Source: Allolobophora icterica (taxonomy: Eukaryota > Annelida > Clitellata > Crassiclitellata > Lumbricidae). Taken from it: a stretch of 64,000 nt of DNA. Positions within the stretch are counted from its first letter, which is position 1. The number at the start of each line of letters is the position of its first letter. Both the position numbers and the translations under genes were made by a program. Of this stretch, positions 24,960-37,060 are shown in pieces. The stretch is from assembly GCA_963556255.1 (NCBI GenBank), contig OY744608.1:11959519-12023518 (forward strand), given 5' to 3'. Under the pieces are notes generated by a model. The model was not told the origin of the DNA, did no database searches, and saw only the letters and a program-made list of their open reading frames with translations.

Positions 24960-26070
24960 TAGAGCCGCTATCTAATGCACAATGTATCAATCTAAGATCA
25001 TTGCAAGGTCACTACAAGTGAAATTTCAGTATGAATCCGTCAGCCACTGGAGATTCTATAGGCGCTGGGTCACACCGCTATAGTGTGGCCATTTGGTCCT
25101 CTACCAGACATAAACCGCCTTGCTATCAGACAGTATAGCTCTCGGACCTTGGATGCTGCTGTTGCCAGGCCTTCAGACATAATTATGTGGGTCAGACCAT
25201 GTGCTCTTGCCGATCGTCAAATCCTCATAATAAATCCACCATCTGCATCTCTAAGCCTACGTGTAATAATTGTGGCAACGCTATCCAGTGGGTCTGCCGA
25301 CATTCATCCTTGTGTCCGTGAGAACCTGGACATCATCAGTCAGTGACTCATCATGAGCAATGAACACCGTGGACCTCATAAACGCTAGATAAAATAGAGG
25401 GTGAACATTTAGACTTTCATTGTCCTCAGCTTGTCAACCGGGGTAGCCCTATATTCCCGAGGCCATAGGTTCCGACCAGAACTTACTGAACTACGGACTG
25501 AATTACCCTTTGCTCATCCACCAACACCACACCCGCAGTGGATGACGAAGTAACGGACTGAAAATCATCAACATAATTAGAGGAAATAGCCTTCAAGCCC
25601 TCCACACCTCCTTCATTCATAGCAGGCACAGGGCGCATGGAAACTGCATGAAACAACTCCGACATAATTTGTAGCGAACTAACCTTGAAGCCATCTACAT
25701 GTACATCCGCTTAATATATAAACGAGATTTACACAAGCACAGGGCGTGTGACAACTTCAGGAAACAATTAATTTGGCAATAATTATATAGGTATCATTAC
25801 CTACATATTACGTCAGCGTTTGCTCTGATTGAGCCAGAGCTAATTTTGCTAGGATCTAAAACAACCAGTATAACACCCCGGATGATGGTAATCACAATGG
25901 AAAGAACCCTTAACATAAACGCCGGACTACCATATAAGGAAGATGAGTCATTCTTCAACACGCATCCCCTTGATCTGGGGCTTTCAGAGATTCAGAAACA
26001 ACCGGGTCATCGCAAGTAGGAGGCCGTCCAATCTCAAAGCATGCATTAGTGAATTATAATATAAGAAAAG
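24960..26070. other. no gene seen
   Basis: No recognisable exon or element. An 87-codon open frame at 25083-25346 has no known motif. Confidence 0.4.
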
Positions 26071-26075
26071 GAGAT

Positions 26076-26143
26076 ACCACCACCACCACCACCACCACCA
26101 CCACCACCACCACCACCACCACCACCACCACCACCACCACCAC
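26076..26143 (+). repeat. (CAC)n microsatellite
   Basis: About 65 bp of pure triplets. Confidence 0.97.
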
Positions 26144-26278
26144 CATTTGGCGGCGATGGGTACGAATAAATTATCTCCATTGTCCTCCGTCGTGTGCAAA
26201 GTCATTATGCCCCCTCCTTAGTAATAATTCATGCATAAAATTAATAATTCATACATAAAAACCTTTATTTAAATCTGA

Positions 26279-26746
26279 GGCCTCTTCTCTAAGAGAGGAC
26301 CAAACCAAATAGCCCTGCTGTCCCACGCTGCCGTTGAAGCAGCAGTCAATACTAGTGCCCTAAAGGCAGAGAACCAGTCCATAAAAGATTTCATTTCCAG
26401 CTCCTACCAGTCCCAAATTAAGCTGCTCGGTGCGGGCAGTGGTTGGCAGCCACGGCTCAGTTGCCAATATGCCACAGGAGAATATTACTTCATCACGTCA
26501 GCAAATGACGACGTAGCAACGAAATTGCTGGAAAAATCATTACCTCATACCATAAATGATGAGGACATGTCATTACTTAACGGGATAAATCATCACCCAA
26601 CAAGCCACACAGTGGAAAATATCAAGAATTTACAGGGTCTAGGCATGGCGTATGCAACAATTAATTCAGCCATTGTAAGGCTAAATTTCACCTTACAACA
26701 GTCCAAATTTCACTCCAAGCCTTTGACTTCCCCTCCCCCCAACTGA
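26279..26746 (+). pseudogene. unrecognised 155-codon open frame, probably a degraded element ORF
   Basis: The frame is open from a TGA at 26276 to a TGA at 26744, longer than chance would suggest here and not repeat-driven. Composition is protein-like (AALLSHAAVEAAVN-type helix, GSGWQPRLSCQYATGEYYF, HHPTSHTVENIKNLQGLGMA). There is no start ATG near the beginning. Past a run of nine G at 26750 a second frame (RLITLDSPSKPHRITRAYH) continues, suggesting a frameshift. I do not recognise the family. It could be a retroelement ORF1. Confidence 0.4.
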
Positions 26747-26749
26747 CAA

Positions 26750-27930
26750 AGGGGGGGGTTCGACTGATCACCTTGGATTCGCCCTCCAAACCACACAGGA
26801 TAACGAGGGCATACCATTGCTTCAGATGAATAAACTCATCACCTTTGCATACAAGGAATACCTTACCTTACCACTTAATCGGTACCTTTTATTACCTTAC
26901 TGCATTCCTAAAGGTGTTCCATACCATAAACCATGTTAAACTATCACTCAGGTATGTCCTTCTGGGCCTAGTCAGTTGTAAGACAGGTGAGCGACGACTG
27001 GCAGGTAAGACCAATCAGAAGGCAATCACTCTAGCCACATGCTCTCCTCTGTCTCATGATTGGCCAACTGCCAGAGGCTGCCGTAGGTCTTGCCACCAGG
27101 AAAGAAATGGGACTGGATGTCGCAGGCTCAGGTGTATTGACTGCAGATTGATTGGCTGTGCAGGTGAAAGGTGTATCTTATCAGGTGATGGACAGCGGCC
27201 AGGTAGGCTGCCAGGCAATTGGCTTACAGATGAGCGTTGATTGACATGGCACGCAGGTAACATAGATGAAGAGATAATCATCATCGAGGGCGTTGGACCA
27301 AGGTTAGGCTCATCCTATTAAAATACTCTATAATACCCATATTCAAATATTCCTCAATTCATTCACTGGACCTTTCATTTATTCACATATTTATCTATTC
27401 ATTCATCTGTAGTCAATAGTCATTCAACTATTCATCATCTAATCATTTATTTCAGTGTTTATTCATCGTTACAAAGCATCTTTGTAAACTGTTTACATTA
27501 ATTCTAAACAAACAAAGCGGACAGGTATTTTTATCTCACAACTAAGCAACATATGGAATTAACACCTGGTAGAATCATGAATGCCAGCAAAACATACCTG
27601 AGTTGATGAGGATAGAAACCGATCCAAGAATCTCTAAAAAATATATAAATCCATTGTCAAAAACCGTGGCACTCCATCTAAATTTTTAATTAACAGATAA
27701 ATTATATCAATTACAGTTCCATAACTAATGAGCATACATTTCTGCAAATCATTAACATAGCTAATTTTCTTAAATATTAACTTCCATGTTTTTTTCATTC
27801 ATTTCTATTAATTTCTATCAACCACAGTTTTACTATAATGTCCTTAACTGCCATAATGCATGGGCATATCGGTCAATCAAGTTTAATGTTGAGAACTAGA
27901 AGGCTAAAAAACAGCTTATCAGGTCAAAAA
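26750..27930. other. no gene seen
   Basis: Ordinary sequence with ATTCATTCATT-type runs at 27330-27480. Confidence 0.4.
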
Positions 27931-27931
27931 C

Positions 27932-28224
27932 TAAGAAGGAGAAGAAGAGCAGTCCCTTAAGGTAATCCCAAGAGGTAGCCATGGGTATGAAGTGTTAGCG
28001 ACTTCAGTTTCTTAGTCTAATCTTTCATAAACCAGGTGGCCAGTCCTCTTCTTTGCTGTCTCTTCTTCCCACCAACAGTGTACAGTCAATGTACTCATTA
28101 TTGCTGAGTTAGCTAGTGGGCACAGGTGAGGCAAAAATCTTGAAACACATTTCTGCCCTGGTGGAGATTTGAACCACTGACCTCTTTATTGAGTCCAGCA
28201 CACTAACCATTACATTATCGTGCA
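27932..28224 (-). mobile_element. tRNA-derived SINE, second family (copy 2)
   Basis: Aligns with 18640-18926: GAAGAAGAG.AGTCC, GTATGAAGTGTTA.CG, TCCCACCAACAGTGTAC, TTGAAAC and the tRNA-like box B GGTTCAAATCTCC. Its orientation is minus. Confidence 0.78.
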
Positions 28225-28359
28225 ACAAATAACTAAAATACATGAAAACTGGATGACTGGAATTAGAGGCAGATTTAAGGATTTGATTTGGGTGGGAAGA
28301 AATAAAGCCGACTGTTCACTTGTATGTCAGACAACAAAGTTTAGGAAAACTCTAAATCA

Positions 28360-28790
28360 ATCACTATTACTCATAACCATAATTATAAATCATCAATGTT
28401 AATCATGAACTCATACCGGTAATCATTAATCATCAACCAAAACTGTTAATCATGAACTAACAATAACCATCCTTGATCATGTTCCTAGCTGTTAATAATA
28501 ATTGTTAATCAAGAACTAATTATCATAATCTGCAATTGTAATCTGACATTCATAAAATTATTAACCGTAACTTTTAACCATGAACTAATAATAATCATCC
28601 ATCTTAATTATGAACTCACAATAACCATCACTGTTAATCATATTCATGACTGTTAATCATGAATAATAATTATAATTATTCACCAACTGAATAATAATAA
28701 TAGTTATTCACCAAAACTTTCAACCATGAACTAACAACAAAATCAGGAACTCAATGATAAATCATGAACCAACAGCCATAACTGTCACAA
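28360..28790 (+). repeat. degenerate TTAATCATGAACTAACAATA minisatellite
   Basis: More than ten imperfect copies of a unit of about 25-45 bp built from AATCATGAACTA, CAATAACCATC and CTGTTAAT. Confidence 0.75.
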
Positions 28791-30180
28791 TTATTCAAAT
28801 CAAAACAAAATCATTTTATTGCAACCCAGAACAGAAAACATAATAATGACACGATACATCGAGTCACATCTAAAGAATATAAACCAGGGCAGCAAAGGGA
28901 AACCTATAGAAGGGATGTAAGTCCTGCTAGTTTAGGGCACCCATATGGTACCTTTGTACTCATAAAAATATTACTGGCCTAGTACATATCCTAAGGGTAC
29001 AACTGGATGGCAATGATTCTTTTCTCATAAGATGAACCTACACCAGATGTATCCCAATTAGTTAGAAAAGGACAAAACCTAAGAAACCATAAATCTTAAT
29101 TATAGCACCTTAATTAAATGCTGCAAAAAACACTTCCTTAGTCATTTAAGAATATTATACTGGAGAGAGAAGTTGCATTAATAATCTCTTTTTAAAAATA
29201 AATGAATTATTTGACATACATATTTCAGTAGGAATTGAATTCCATATGTGTGTTAGTATTAAGAGTGATCAAGGTGAGTGTATAAGCTATTAGCTTCTCT
29301 TGGCTCCTACTGCACAGTACTTGTTGATTTATGACTGTAACACTTGTTTTGTGCAATAAACAATACAAACAATCCAAAAAATGCATCAAAGCAATAGTGG
29401 AAGGATGGAAGGAAGGAAGGAAGCCTGGTGTTGTAAGGAATTATACAGCTAAGAATCTAAGCAAGGGAAGAGGAAAAGCAGACCTGTGATATTTTGAGAA
29501 GCATTGTTTAGCAGCCTTTCAAATAAAGAGCATAGTCGTTATACATTTACAAGGTGTTAGATGGGTCAAACAAAATGTCACTAAATCTCTAGTATAGTGA
29601 ACAATATTTATCTGATGAAAACAGTATCCACACTAAAACTGTTCAAAGTGATCAGTACCTCAAATGAAATGGCTAGTAACAATATCATTTTAAATACAAA
29701 TCGTCAACACATCAAAATACAAAAATTACAAGTTTACCCAACTCTTAGGAATATGCAATGTTATGCATGGTCAACCTAAGACATGCGTAGGCCAACATGT
29801 CATAGGCCTACATGAAGGAGTCATACGCCTACATGAAGGAGTCATTGGCCTACATAAAACAGTCATGTCTGGAAATGTCAACATGAGCAGTAACTACAGC
29901 CTCTGAATCAAAGGCCAGGAACTAGCACAGGAAATAGCTCCAGTTAAGTTTATTGAGCACATGACGAAATTATTCTCAAACCTAGTTGCAAAACTTTGAC
30001 CACTGCACATATCTAACACGTACAACTTCATTGTATTGTATTGTATTGTATTGTATTAAAATGTATTGACTAGGCTGGTGGTATATATGGTGAGAATGAT
30101 GACAAACAGCCACAGTAATTGTAAACCAAAATAATGCTAATAAAATAATTGAAGAGTGGATTGTTATGAAAACGGTTCTG
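28791..30180. other. no gene seen
   Basis: AT-rich. A short (TTGTA)n run lies at 30029-30058. A GGCCTACATGAAGGAGTCAT unit repeats three times at 29803-29860. Confidence 0.5.
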
Positions 30181-30185
30181 AGCTA

Positions 30186-30270
30186 GATAAAAAAAAATGG
30201 ATACACAAATGGATATATGAATGGATACACAAATGGATATATGAATGGATATACAAATGAATATACAAAT
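30186..30270 (+). repeat. 24-bp tandem repeat
   Basis: About 3.5 copies of ATGGATACACAAATGGATAT-type units. Confidence 0.85.
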
Positions 30271-30273
30271 GTC

Positions 30274-30351
30274 AACAATTGCTGGTGAATATTAACCTTC
30301 AAACACTGCACATGTGCAATGGTTGAAGGTTAATATTTACCAGCAATTGCT
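30274..30351. repeat. near-perfect 78-bp palindrome (hairpin)
   Basis: The arms share AACAATTGCTGGTGAATATT and its inverse with only a few mismatches. They are centred on TGCACATGTGCA at 30307-30318, leaving virtually no loop. Confidence 0.88.
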
Positions 30352-30354
30352 GTA

Positions 30355-31670
30355 GAAACCAAGGTGCCCATACTCATGTCAATTCAATTTAATCTACCCC
30401 TAGCTAAACCAGCCCAACCATGCAGTCAGACAAAATCCACCACTCACCTTAGCATACCCAGATGTCATTCCTTCTTGGTTTTAACAGTTAATGACTCTAC
30501 CTGTTCTCAGAGAATTATCAAGCACTATAATAAGTCAAAGCTGAACTGAACAATTTTATTCCCAGCATTGGACAGGATACCATGGGTTCTAGAACTTCTA
30601 GAATAAATTAACAAAAATTAACTTTTCTATAGCAGTGTATACTCATGTATACTCCACCTGGACAATAGAAGAATACAATTCCATAGTGTACCAGTGCCTG
30701 CCGTTTGTCTGAAAACTTCTAACGAAAAGCGAAACAATTATTATTAACGCATGCCCACGGTAAAACCAACCAAATAGAATTTCTAAGCACAAGTAATGCA
30801 CTGCTGGCAGAAGAAAAAGCTGCTTCAAAATTACAAACCATCATGACATGGACACTAACAGCCATCTAAACTGTTTTAGCTACAAAATCTAAACAAATAT
30901 GAGCTCGATGGCTTACACGCACCTTTAAATTCCTGTGTACCGCACAATCTACGACTCAGGACTACATTACTAATTAGGGGTCCTACTTCGAGACCATTGT
31001 TTTCGGGCAATTACTTAAGAATTACCGTCTTACACAAAAATAATATTCACCATATGCTACAGTGTCCAAATTAAATAAATAGTTTGTTCAATCTAGCATA
31101 AATTAACTTAAAGTAAAATTACTTTATTGAACGCTTTCTTTTTAATTCGATAATGCGAACGTGTTAAAGATCCGCTTTCACTCCTCCGCGTATGTCAGGG
31201 TGTGTCTGGTTGATCAGCAGATGGCGATACTAAACAGAGGCTGAGGAGCCAGACTGGTTGGTGTCCTCAGAAACAGACTATATATTTCGGAGAGACTTAC
31301 AGCTGAAGCCGAAAAGTGGAGCGTCATCTCATGGCAGAATGTAAACCAAAGATGTCAATAGGTGATTTATAAAATTCCGTGCGGTCTTACTGGCCTGGAT
31401 AACTACATTGGTTAGAGCATACGTCCCACGCACCTCGGTGCGTGAGGTTGTCGGTTGGCATATCGATCGCGACTTATTTAAAAGATTTAAATCTAGAGCT
31501 AGCACGGTCCGTATAGTAGGCTACGTATACGCTATCAATCAATCAATTTATTGATCCACAAAGCAAACGTGACAATATACAAGAAAATATAATTTAAATA
31601 GCCACTATGATGCTGAAAAGATTTGAAACATTAAGATATTCATGGGTTTAGAAGGCTATATCATGCTGTG
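30355..31670. other. no gene seen
   Basis: Unremarkable. A tRNA-like phrase near 31390-31475 has only a weak box B and is not called. Confidence 0.4.
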
Positions 31671-31675
31671 AGTGG

Positions 31676-31850
31676 CAGTGTGTAATCTAGTCCCCCTGTT
31701 CTGGGGGGGGGGGGGAAACAAGGTTTCTCGGGGGGGAATTTCCCCCCAAAAAGGTGTCTGCCTTACAATATTGCCGAGTTCTGGGGGTGGGGAAACTTCA
31801 ATCCTGGGGGGGAAATTTCCCCCCCAAAAGACGTCTAGATTAAACACTGT
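31676..31850. mobile_element. hAT-type MITE (about 175 bp) with G/C homopolymer runs
   Basis: The ends are CAGTGTGTAATCTAG and, reverse-complemented, CAGTGTTTAATCTAG. The flanks share GTGAGTGG (8 bp, or 9 with the preceding T) at 31668-31675 and about 31851-31858. Internally GGGGGAATTTCCCCCC-like palindromes occur twice. Confidence 0.82.
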
Positions 31851-31869
31851 GTGAGTGGTCAATAGGAAG

Positions 31870-32615
31870 CCCTAAAAGGACCAGGGTCCCGCTAGTAAGG
31901 GCCCCCATTTACTTAACAAAACTCGACGACGGCCATGTACACATGAGCCTTTGAGTAGACCTATTTAGAGACAACGAATTTGCAAAAGGTGGGCAACTAG
32001 TTAACAGAATAGTAAGACTTAGTGGCAAAAAAGGAAACAAAAAACAAAAACAAAAAACAACAAAGTAAAATAAATCAGATGGGAGGGGGTCGCAGCAGGC
32101 TGTCACTGGGCAATCTGTCTAATAAGTAGGTGTGAACGAAGGCTTTTTCTTAAAACATAGTAACTTGGAATGTGTCGTAAATCAGAGGGGAGACTATTCC
32201 ATAGTTTTGGTCCTAGATAGGTTATTGAGAATTTCCGTATGTTAGTACGTGCAAATTCAATCTGGTAAGTGTTGGGTTTATTCCTAGTAGGGTAGGGATG
32301 AATATCCGAAGTACTTGTGAAAAAGTTAAAAAATGCATTGGGTAGTGAATTGAAGGTATAGCGGTGCATGAAATCGCAGATTTGATAAGATGTTATACTG
32401 GCAATGGTCAATAAGCCCATGGACTGGAATAATTGGAAGGTATGGGAATTCCTTGGTGATCTAGTAATGACTCGAATAATGCGCTTTTGGAGGACTACAA
32501 GACACGGGAACCTTAACAAGGCGTGCCCCACCCCCCATTCAAAGGGAAAGCGGTGAATGATAAAAATGAAAAGGGTCGAGGCCATGGGGCCACTTATGTT
32601 TGCTAGTGGTCGCAT
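31870..32615 (-). pseudogene. LINE, C-terminal domain and 3' UTR
   Basis: The 32103-32600 minus frame reads VLQKRIIRVITRSPRNSHT ... IEFARTNIRKFSITYLGPKLWNSLP ... RKSLRSHLL, the conserved region after the RT domain in L2/CR1-type LINEs. 3' UTR sequence follows to about 31870. 5'-truncated, no RT core. Confidence 0.85.
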
Positions 32616-32819
32616 TGTATTGTATTGTGTTGTGTTGTATTGTAGGCCTATTGTAATATCGTGCGTTGTAGGCCTACCTTATAGCACACAGTGTTTGGTA
32701 CTAGTCAAATAGTATACACTATTTAAATAACAGGCCTATTTAAATAGTTCATGACTATTTACATCACTATCTAAAATACTACTGTAAAAGGACTTTTTGA
32801 AATAACATTTAAATATTAT

Positions 32820-33570
32820 GTGCCTTTTTACTATTTCAGACGAGGCTCTGGCATTAGAATTCCCCTGGGTTTCCTTTGCCTCCTCAGTACGGGATCTCGG
32901 TGTAATTCTGGATCAAGACTCACATTCATTCGACATATTAATTTACTTTGTCGGGACTCTTATTATCAGCTTCGTCAGAAAGGATAGTCTCCCGCACTCT
33001 GACGTAGGCGGCTGCTTCCACCCTTGTCCATGCGTTTGTGGTTTCCCGTCTGTACTATAATTATAGCGCCGTTTCGCTGGCCTCCCAGCTGCCCGCCTTG
33101 GGTGCTTGGATCGGGTTTTGCGTGCAGCCGCACCACAGATTTGGCCAGGTTTCTCTTTATATGCGGGATGTTCTGCGCTGGCTCCCTTTCCCGCTGCGGA
33201 TCGCCTACAGGGTCTCTGCGCTGGTTAGGCGTTGTCTGGAGGAACTTGCCCGCAGCGGGAGTTGTGTCGCCCTACCTCGGGAGTCTTGCGTAGATCTGCT
33301 CTTCGCTCGGCTGACTCACGGCCTATCTAGAAGGCCGTGGCTGACCAGGCCGAGCTTCTGGTCCCCCGCTCGCGAACAGTCATTATGCAGCGCCGTTCTT
33401 TTTCGGTCGCTGGCCCCGTAACCTGGAATGTCCTTCTATAATTATGACTCACTCTACCTTGTTTCTTACAAACTTGAAAACTACTCTCTTTAGACGTGGT
33501 TGGACTATGAGCGCTCCTGAGTAGATCACCTTGAAGGGGCGCTATGTAAAAGCTCCTTAGTACTAATAAA
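32820..33570 (+). pseudogene. second LINE, degraded RT C-terminus with a GGGGCGCTATGTAAAAGCTC 3' end
   Basis: Frames read VRDLGVILDQD, then after shifts GLPAARLGCLDRVLRAAAPQ, LVPRSRTV and FSVAGPVTWN. These are hallmarks of L2/Rex/CR1-type LINE tails. It ends in the recurrent GGCGCTATGTAAAAGCTCC motif, tying that motif to this LINE class. Confidence 0.82.
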
Positions 33571-34172
33571 TGTAGTAGGCCTAATTATCTGTATGCGGAG
33601 AATAAATTTTAATTTAGGGCCTACTTCTATAATTACTAACCTAGGCCTATTATTTATAGTAACTTGGAGTTCTTGAACTCTACTTAGGCTATATATTACC
33701 TAGCCTATATATTTGTGAAACTCTAACCAGTGATCCTATACTTAGTTAAGTTAACCAGAAGTATTAACTGAATGTTAGGACAATACAGTAGCTTTCTACG
33801 CAATTATCTGTAACTGAAACTGAAGCGATTATAGCTAAATAGTTTTTCAACGGTAGTGTGGTATTTGCGATAGTCCACAGCTATCTGCCATTTTAAATAC
33901 AACTTAAATAGCTTCCAACAGGTAGGCCTACTATTTACTAATTTATTTTAATAATGACCATGACTACATGGGCATATTTAGGGCTTATCCCAATGCTGTT
34001 AGCAAATACAAACACAAGTTCTATTTATTTAAATACTCATTCTTGAAAAGTCCTCGGTGTTTAAGCACCTGCTTAAATTATGTGACATTAATCTCTGCAA
34101 TCGAAAGGTGCAGAAACTGAGAAAAATCATTAAGAAATAGGCCGTTAATGCAATAAAACAAAATTCCGCACT
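33571..34172. other. no gene seen
   Basis: AT-rich; several TAGGCCTA octamers, which are common through the window. Confidence 0.4.
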
Positions 34173-34244
34173 AGGCCCGACGGGGGTTTGAACCCCGGAT
34201 CTTCGGTTTACGAGACCGACGCCTTACCACTTGGCCACCGAGCC
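34173..34244 (-). tRNA. tRNA-Thr (anticodon CGT)
   Basis: The reverse strand folds as a full cloverleaf. The acceptor GGCTCGG pairs with TCGGGCC, with G-T wobbles at two positions. The D stem is GCC/GGC, the anticodon stem TCGGT/ACCGA with loop CTCGTAA, the variable loop AGATC, and the T stem CGGGG/CCCCG with loop TTCAAAC. The discriminator is T, as in animal tRNA-Thr. A T-rich tract with TTTT lies about 15-20 nt past the 3' end, fitting a Pol III terminator. No intron is seen. It could be a tRNA-derived copy, but all stems are intact. Confidence 0.78.
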
Positions 34245-34245
34245 C

Positions 34246-34694
34246 TGGCTGCTAAGCAGTACTAATTTTTCCTGATAATACGTTAGTCTCCCATATGGTA
34301 CAAAAACAACGGTAGTAGTACAAGAACAGTGAAACATAATGCTAATTGTTTCTGACTGGTGTTATCTATAAATAAAATCTACCCAAACGATTGATACGCG
34401 CTTTCAACGGAAGTTAATTATAAGAGAAAAATTCTAGCGTAGAGCATTTAGATTGCATATCAGTTTCCAACGATTCGCTATGAGGCGCCACAGTATCAAC
34501 ACATTGGTGCGTTAATATAGAACGTGAACAGTTGTGCGGTGGATTGCAACACTTGGATGACAATAATTGTAATTAGTAACTTCTATTGTAACAGAGTATA
34601 ATGCACAAGGCATCAATCGATGGCACACCAAGCCATAATCAGGTCAATATCCAGCAGAAGATCAGTCCCTAATAATATTTCAAATTTATAAACC
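34246..34694. other. no gene seen
   Basis: Upstream flank of the tRNA gene; nothing else supported. Confidence 0.4.
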
Positions 34695-34702
34695 GCTACA
34701 GC

Positions 34703-34859
34703 CAGTGGTTAAAGTGGTTTGGGTGAGCAGTGGGAACTCCAAATAAGAGTTTTATTGGAATGCATGCGTTAGCAGGGTTCTATTGCAGTGAGCAGTGGGA
34801 ACGCAAGCAAAGGATTTCGAGAGCAGTGGGAACGCCGTTCCCACCCACTTTAAACACTG
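34703..34859. mobile_element. hAT-type MITE (157 bp), perfect TSD
   Basis: The ends are CAGTGGTTAAAGTGG and, reverse-complemented, CAGTGTTTAAAGTGG. The TSD is GCTACAGC at 34695-34702 and 34860-34867. GAGCAGTGGGAAC repeats occur three times inside. Confidence 0.9.
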
Positions 34860-34874
34860 GCTACAGCTAAGCAC

Positions 34875-35054
34875 CAGTGGGGGCGCCAGGATTTCAGGTT
34901 TGGGGGGGGCTGAAGCCCTAAGCTCTTCCCTTTCTCCCTTCCTCCTTTGTAAGCATTGCAAAGCTTCAGAGGTTTCCAGCGTTTTGTTTGGGGGGGCTGA
35001 GCCACAGTTTGGAGGGGCTAAGCACCCCCTAGCCCACCCCTGGCGCCGCCACTG
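34875..35054. mobile_element. hAT-type MITE (180 bp), perfect TSD, adjacent to the previous one
   Basis: The ends are CAGTGGGGGCGCC and, reverse-complemented, CAGTGGCGGCGCC. The TSD is CTAAGCAC at 34867-34874 and 35055-35062. Its left TSD overlaps the neighbour's right TSD by one base. Confidence 0.92.
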
Positions 35055-35062
35055 CTAAGCAC

Positions 35063-35511
35063 AAGGCACTAGCTTAGGCCCTAATCACGAGCCCTGAAAT
35101 TAAGGTAACCAGCCGTTTTTATCAAACAGTGGCATCTACGGCCATCTACCAATGGGTTTGGAGGAAGAGGTTGGGGAGGGGTTAGAAGAGCAATCTCCCA
35201 CGGTTTCCAGAAATGGGGGCTTACCATGCCTGACGGCCAGAAGTGGGGGTTTAGCCTACCATGCATGATGCTTATAGGCCTATATACTAAATTAATTTAC
35301 AGTTGGAAACGATTTCTGGCCCTCTTATAGGCCTATTATAAGTCGGCCAGAGTGGGCGGTTTGTTTTTCGGGTGTGTGGGGGCAATTAATTTACAGTTGC
35401 TACCACTGCTATGAAATCTCCCTGCTAGGCAATAGTATCGCATAATAGGTTACACAGTTTTTGGCATAATCTCGTGGTTTTTCTGAAGCAAATCGGCCAT
35501 CATGGTTGCAG
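35063..35511. other. no gene seen
   Basis: Nothing supported. Confidence 0.35.
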
Positions 35512-35653
35512 CATAGGCGTAGACTCTGGGGGGAGAGCCGGGGCACGTGCCCCCTCCCCCAATAATTGAGATGGACTGTACACCCAATGCAATAAGTGTA
35601 GAATGAATAACCAAATCCCCCCTCCCCATATTTTGGAGAAGGTTACGCCAGTG
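35512..35653. mobile_element. hAT-type MITE, family B (copy 1)
   Basis: The ends are CATAGGCGTAGAC and, reverse-complemented, CACTGGCGTAACC. Its interior matches 48124-48249 in opposite orientation (AATAATTGAGATGGACTGTA). The flanks GGTTGCAG and GGTGGGAG are a poor TSD, so this is an old copy. Confidence 0.78.
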
Positions 35654-36518
35654 GGTGGGAGTAGGCCTATTTAAAGGAGAAGAGACATATGCGGTGAACT
35701 AGGCCCTATTAGGCTCCCTGGGACGTTGTTTCCGGCGAGAGGAAGAAGAGTCGTAAGAGGCCACTATAGAACCAATCAAAGGCTGAACCTTATTGCGAAG
35801 ACGGAAATGACCATTAGGCCCTATAACCATTAGGCCCTATAACCATTAGGCCCTATAGGGCCTATAACCACATGCCCATTTAGCCATTAGTTGAAAAGGC
35901 CTAGGGCCTAAATCAGATCTTTAATGCGAGGTGTGTAAGATCAAGTCGATGTTAACGGTAGGTATACTACCATGCTACCAGTAGGGCTACCAGCCATAAA
36001 AGTGTTGAGTGGGTGAGCTAGCGATTGAGTGAGTGATCATAGGCGTAATCTGTGGTGGGGGGCACGAGGGGCACCCATGCCTCCACTTTATGGACTGGGG
36101 TACCGTACCCATAATTTTTAAACAATGCCAATCAATATTTTATTAGTGTGCCTTCCAGAGAGATGGTCTCCATGTGAAAAACGAAAGTGGAAAAAATTTG
36201 GTACCCCACACTTTTTAGACCAAAGTTACGTCCCGTGAGTAGGCTAATCGTAATCTTGAGGTTTGTACAGCGCCCAAGGAGCGAAGTCGCGGGAAACCAA
36301 CTTATTCGCAGGCGCTAAGTGGAAACATTATCAATGGGCATGTCGGATTTAAATCGGTTCCAGGTCAAGATCCAAAGGGCCAGATAAACAGACAGTCAGA
36401 CGGCTACGGTGGGTAGTGATTAGAATTCAATTGGCGAGAGAGGTATGGATTACAAGAGGAATTAGGGTAGGGTTGGTAGACAAGAAGTGTTTTCGGTTTT
36501 GAATAAAAGACCCGTGTA
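35654..36518. other. unassigned; possible diverged family-B MITE at 36038-36235
   Basis: CATAGGCGTAATCTGTGG at 36039 and AAAGTTACGTCCCGTG near 36220 could be a pair of decayed termini. No clean duplication is seen. AACCATTAGGCCCTAT repeats three times at 35810-35860. Confidence 0.4.
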
Positions 36519-36695
36519 CATGGGCGTTCTAAGGAATTTTTCTAGGGGGGGTAAGATTTTTCTAGGGCCAAATATTTTCTGGGAATGACGTTTGTGCATG
36601 AAATAGCTATTCATGAACACAGAAAACGAGACAATTTTCAAAATCCAGAAAGGGCAAATGCCCCCTTTGCCCCCCCCTCCCCTACGGACCCCATG
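36519..36695. mobile_element. hAT-type MITE (177 bp)
   Basis: The ends are CATGGGCGTTC and, reverse-complemented, CATGGGGTCCG. The TSD is CCCGTGTA against CCTGTGTA (7 of 8). Confidence 0.75.
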
Positions 36696-36699
36696 CCTG

Positions 36700-37057
36700 T
36701 GTAGAGATAGCAAGAGGTGAGGCTTTGGTTTTGGTGAGTTCATAGGATGGATCAGATAGTTATCGTAATTGTGAAGGAACTCTGTTCCAGAAGGGCGGAA
36801 CAGCAATCGCTATGGAGCTATTTCCAACTTTTAGTGATGAGGTGATGGAAAGGCAGAGAAGTGTTAGAACGGAATAGGAGCGGATTGGGCGAAATGGTTG
36901 AATTGTGAATAAATGACGAAGATATTCAAGATAGGATGGTTATTGGGATGGAAGTAGCCTACGTTGTAGAAAAGTGATAGGACATTGTATTCTATCGTTC
37001 AGGTAACCCAGCAGAGCGAATGAGCAATAAGGGCCTATCGTCTGCGTGTTCTTTTAA
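36700..37057. other. no gene seen
   Basis: Nothing supported. Confidence 0.35.
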
Positions 37058-37060
37058 CTA

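Noticed and set aside
31385..31480. tRNA-like sequence TAACTACATTGGTTAGAGCA
   Set aside because: The box A-like part is fair, but box B is poor and no cloverleaf forms. At most it is an old SINE head.
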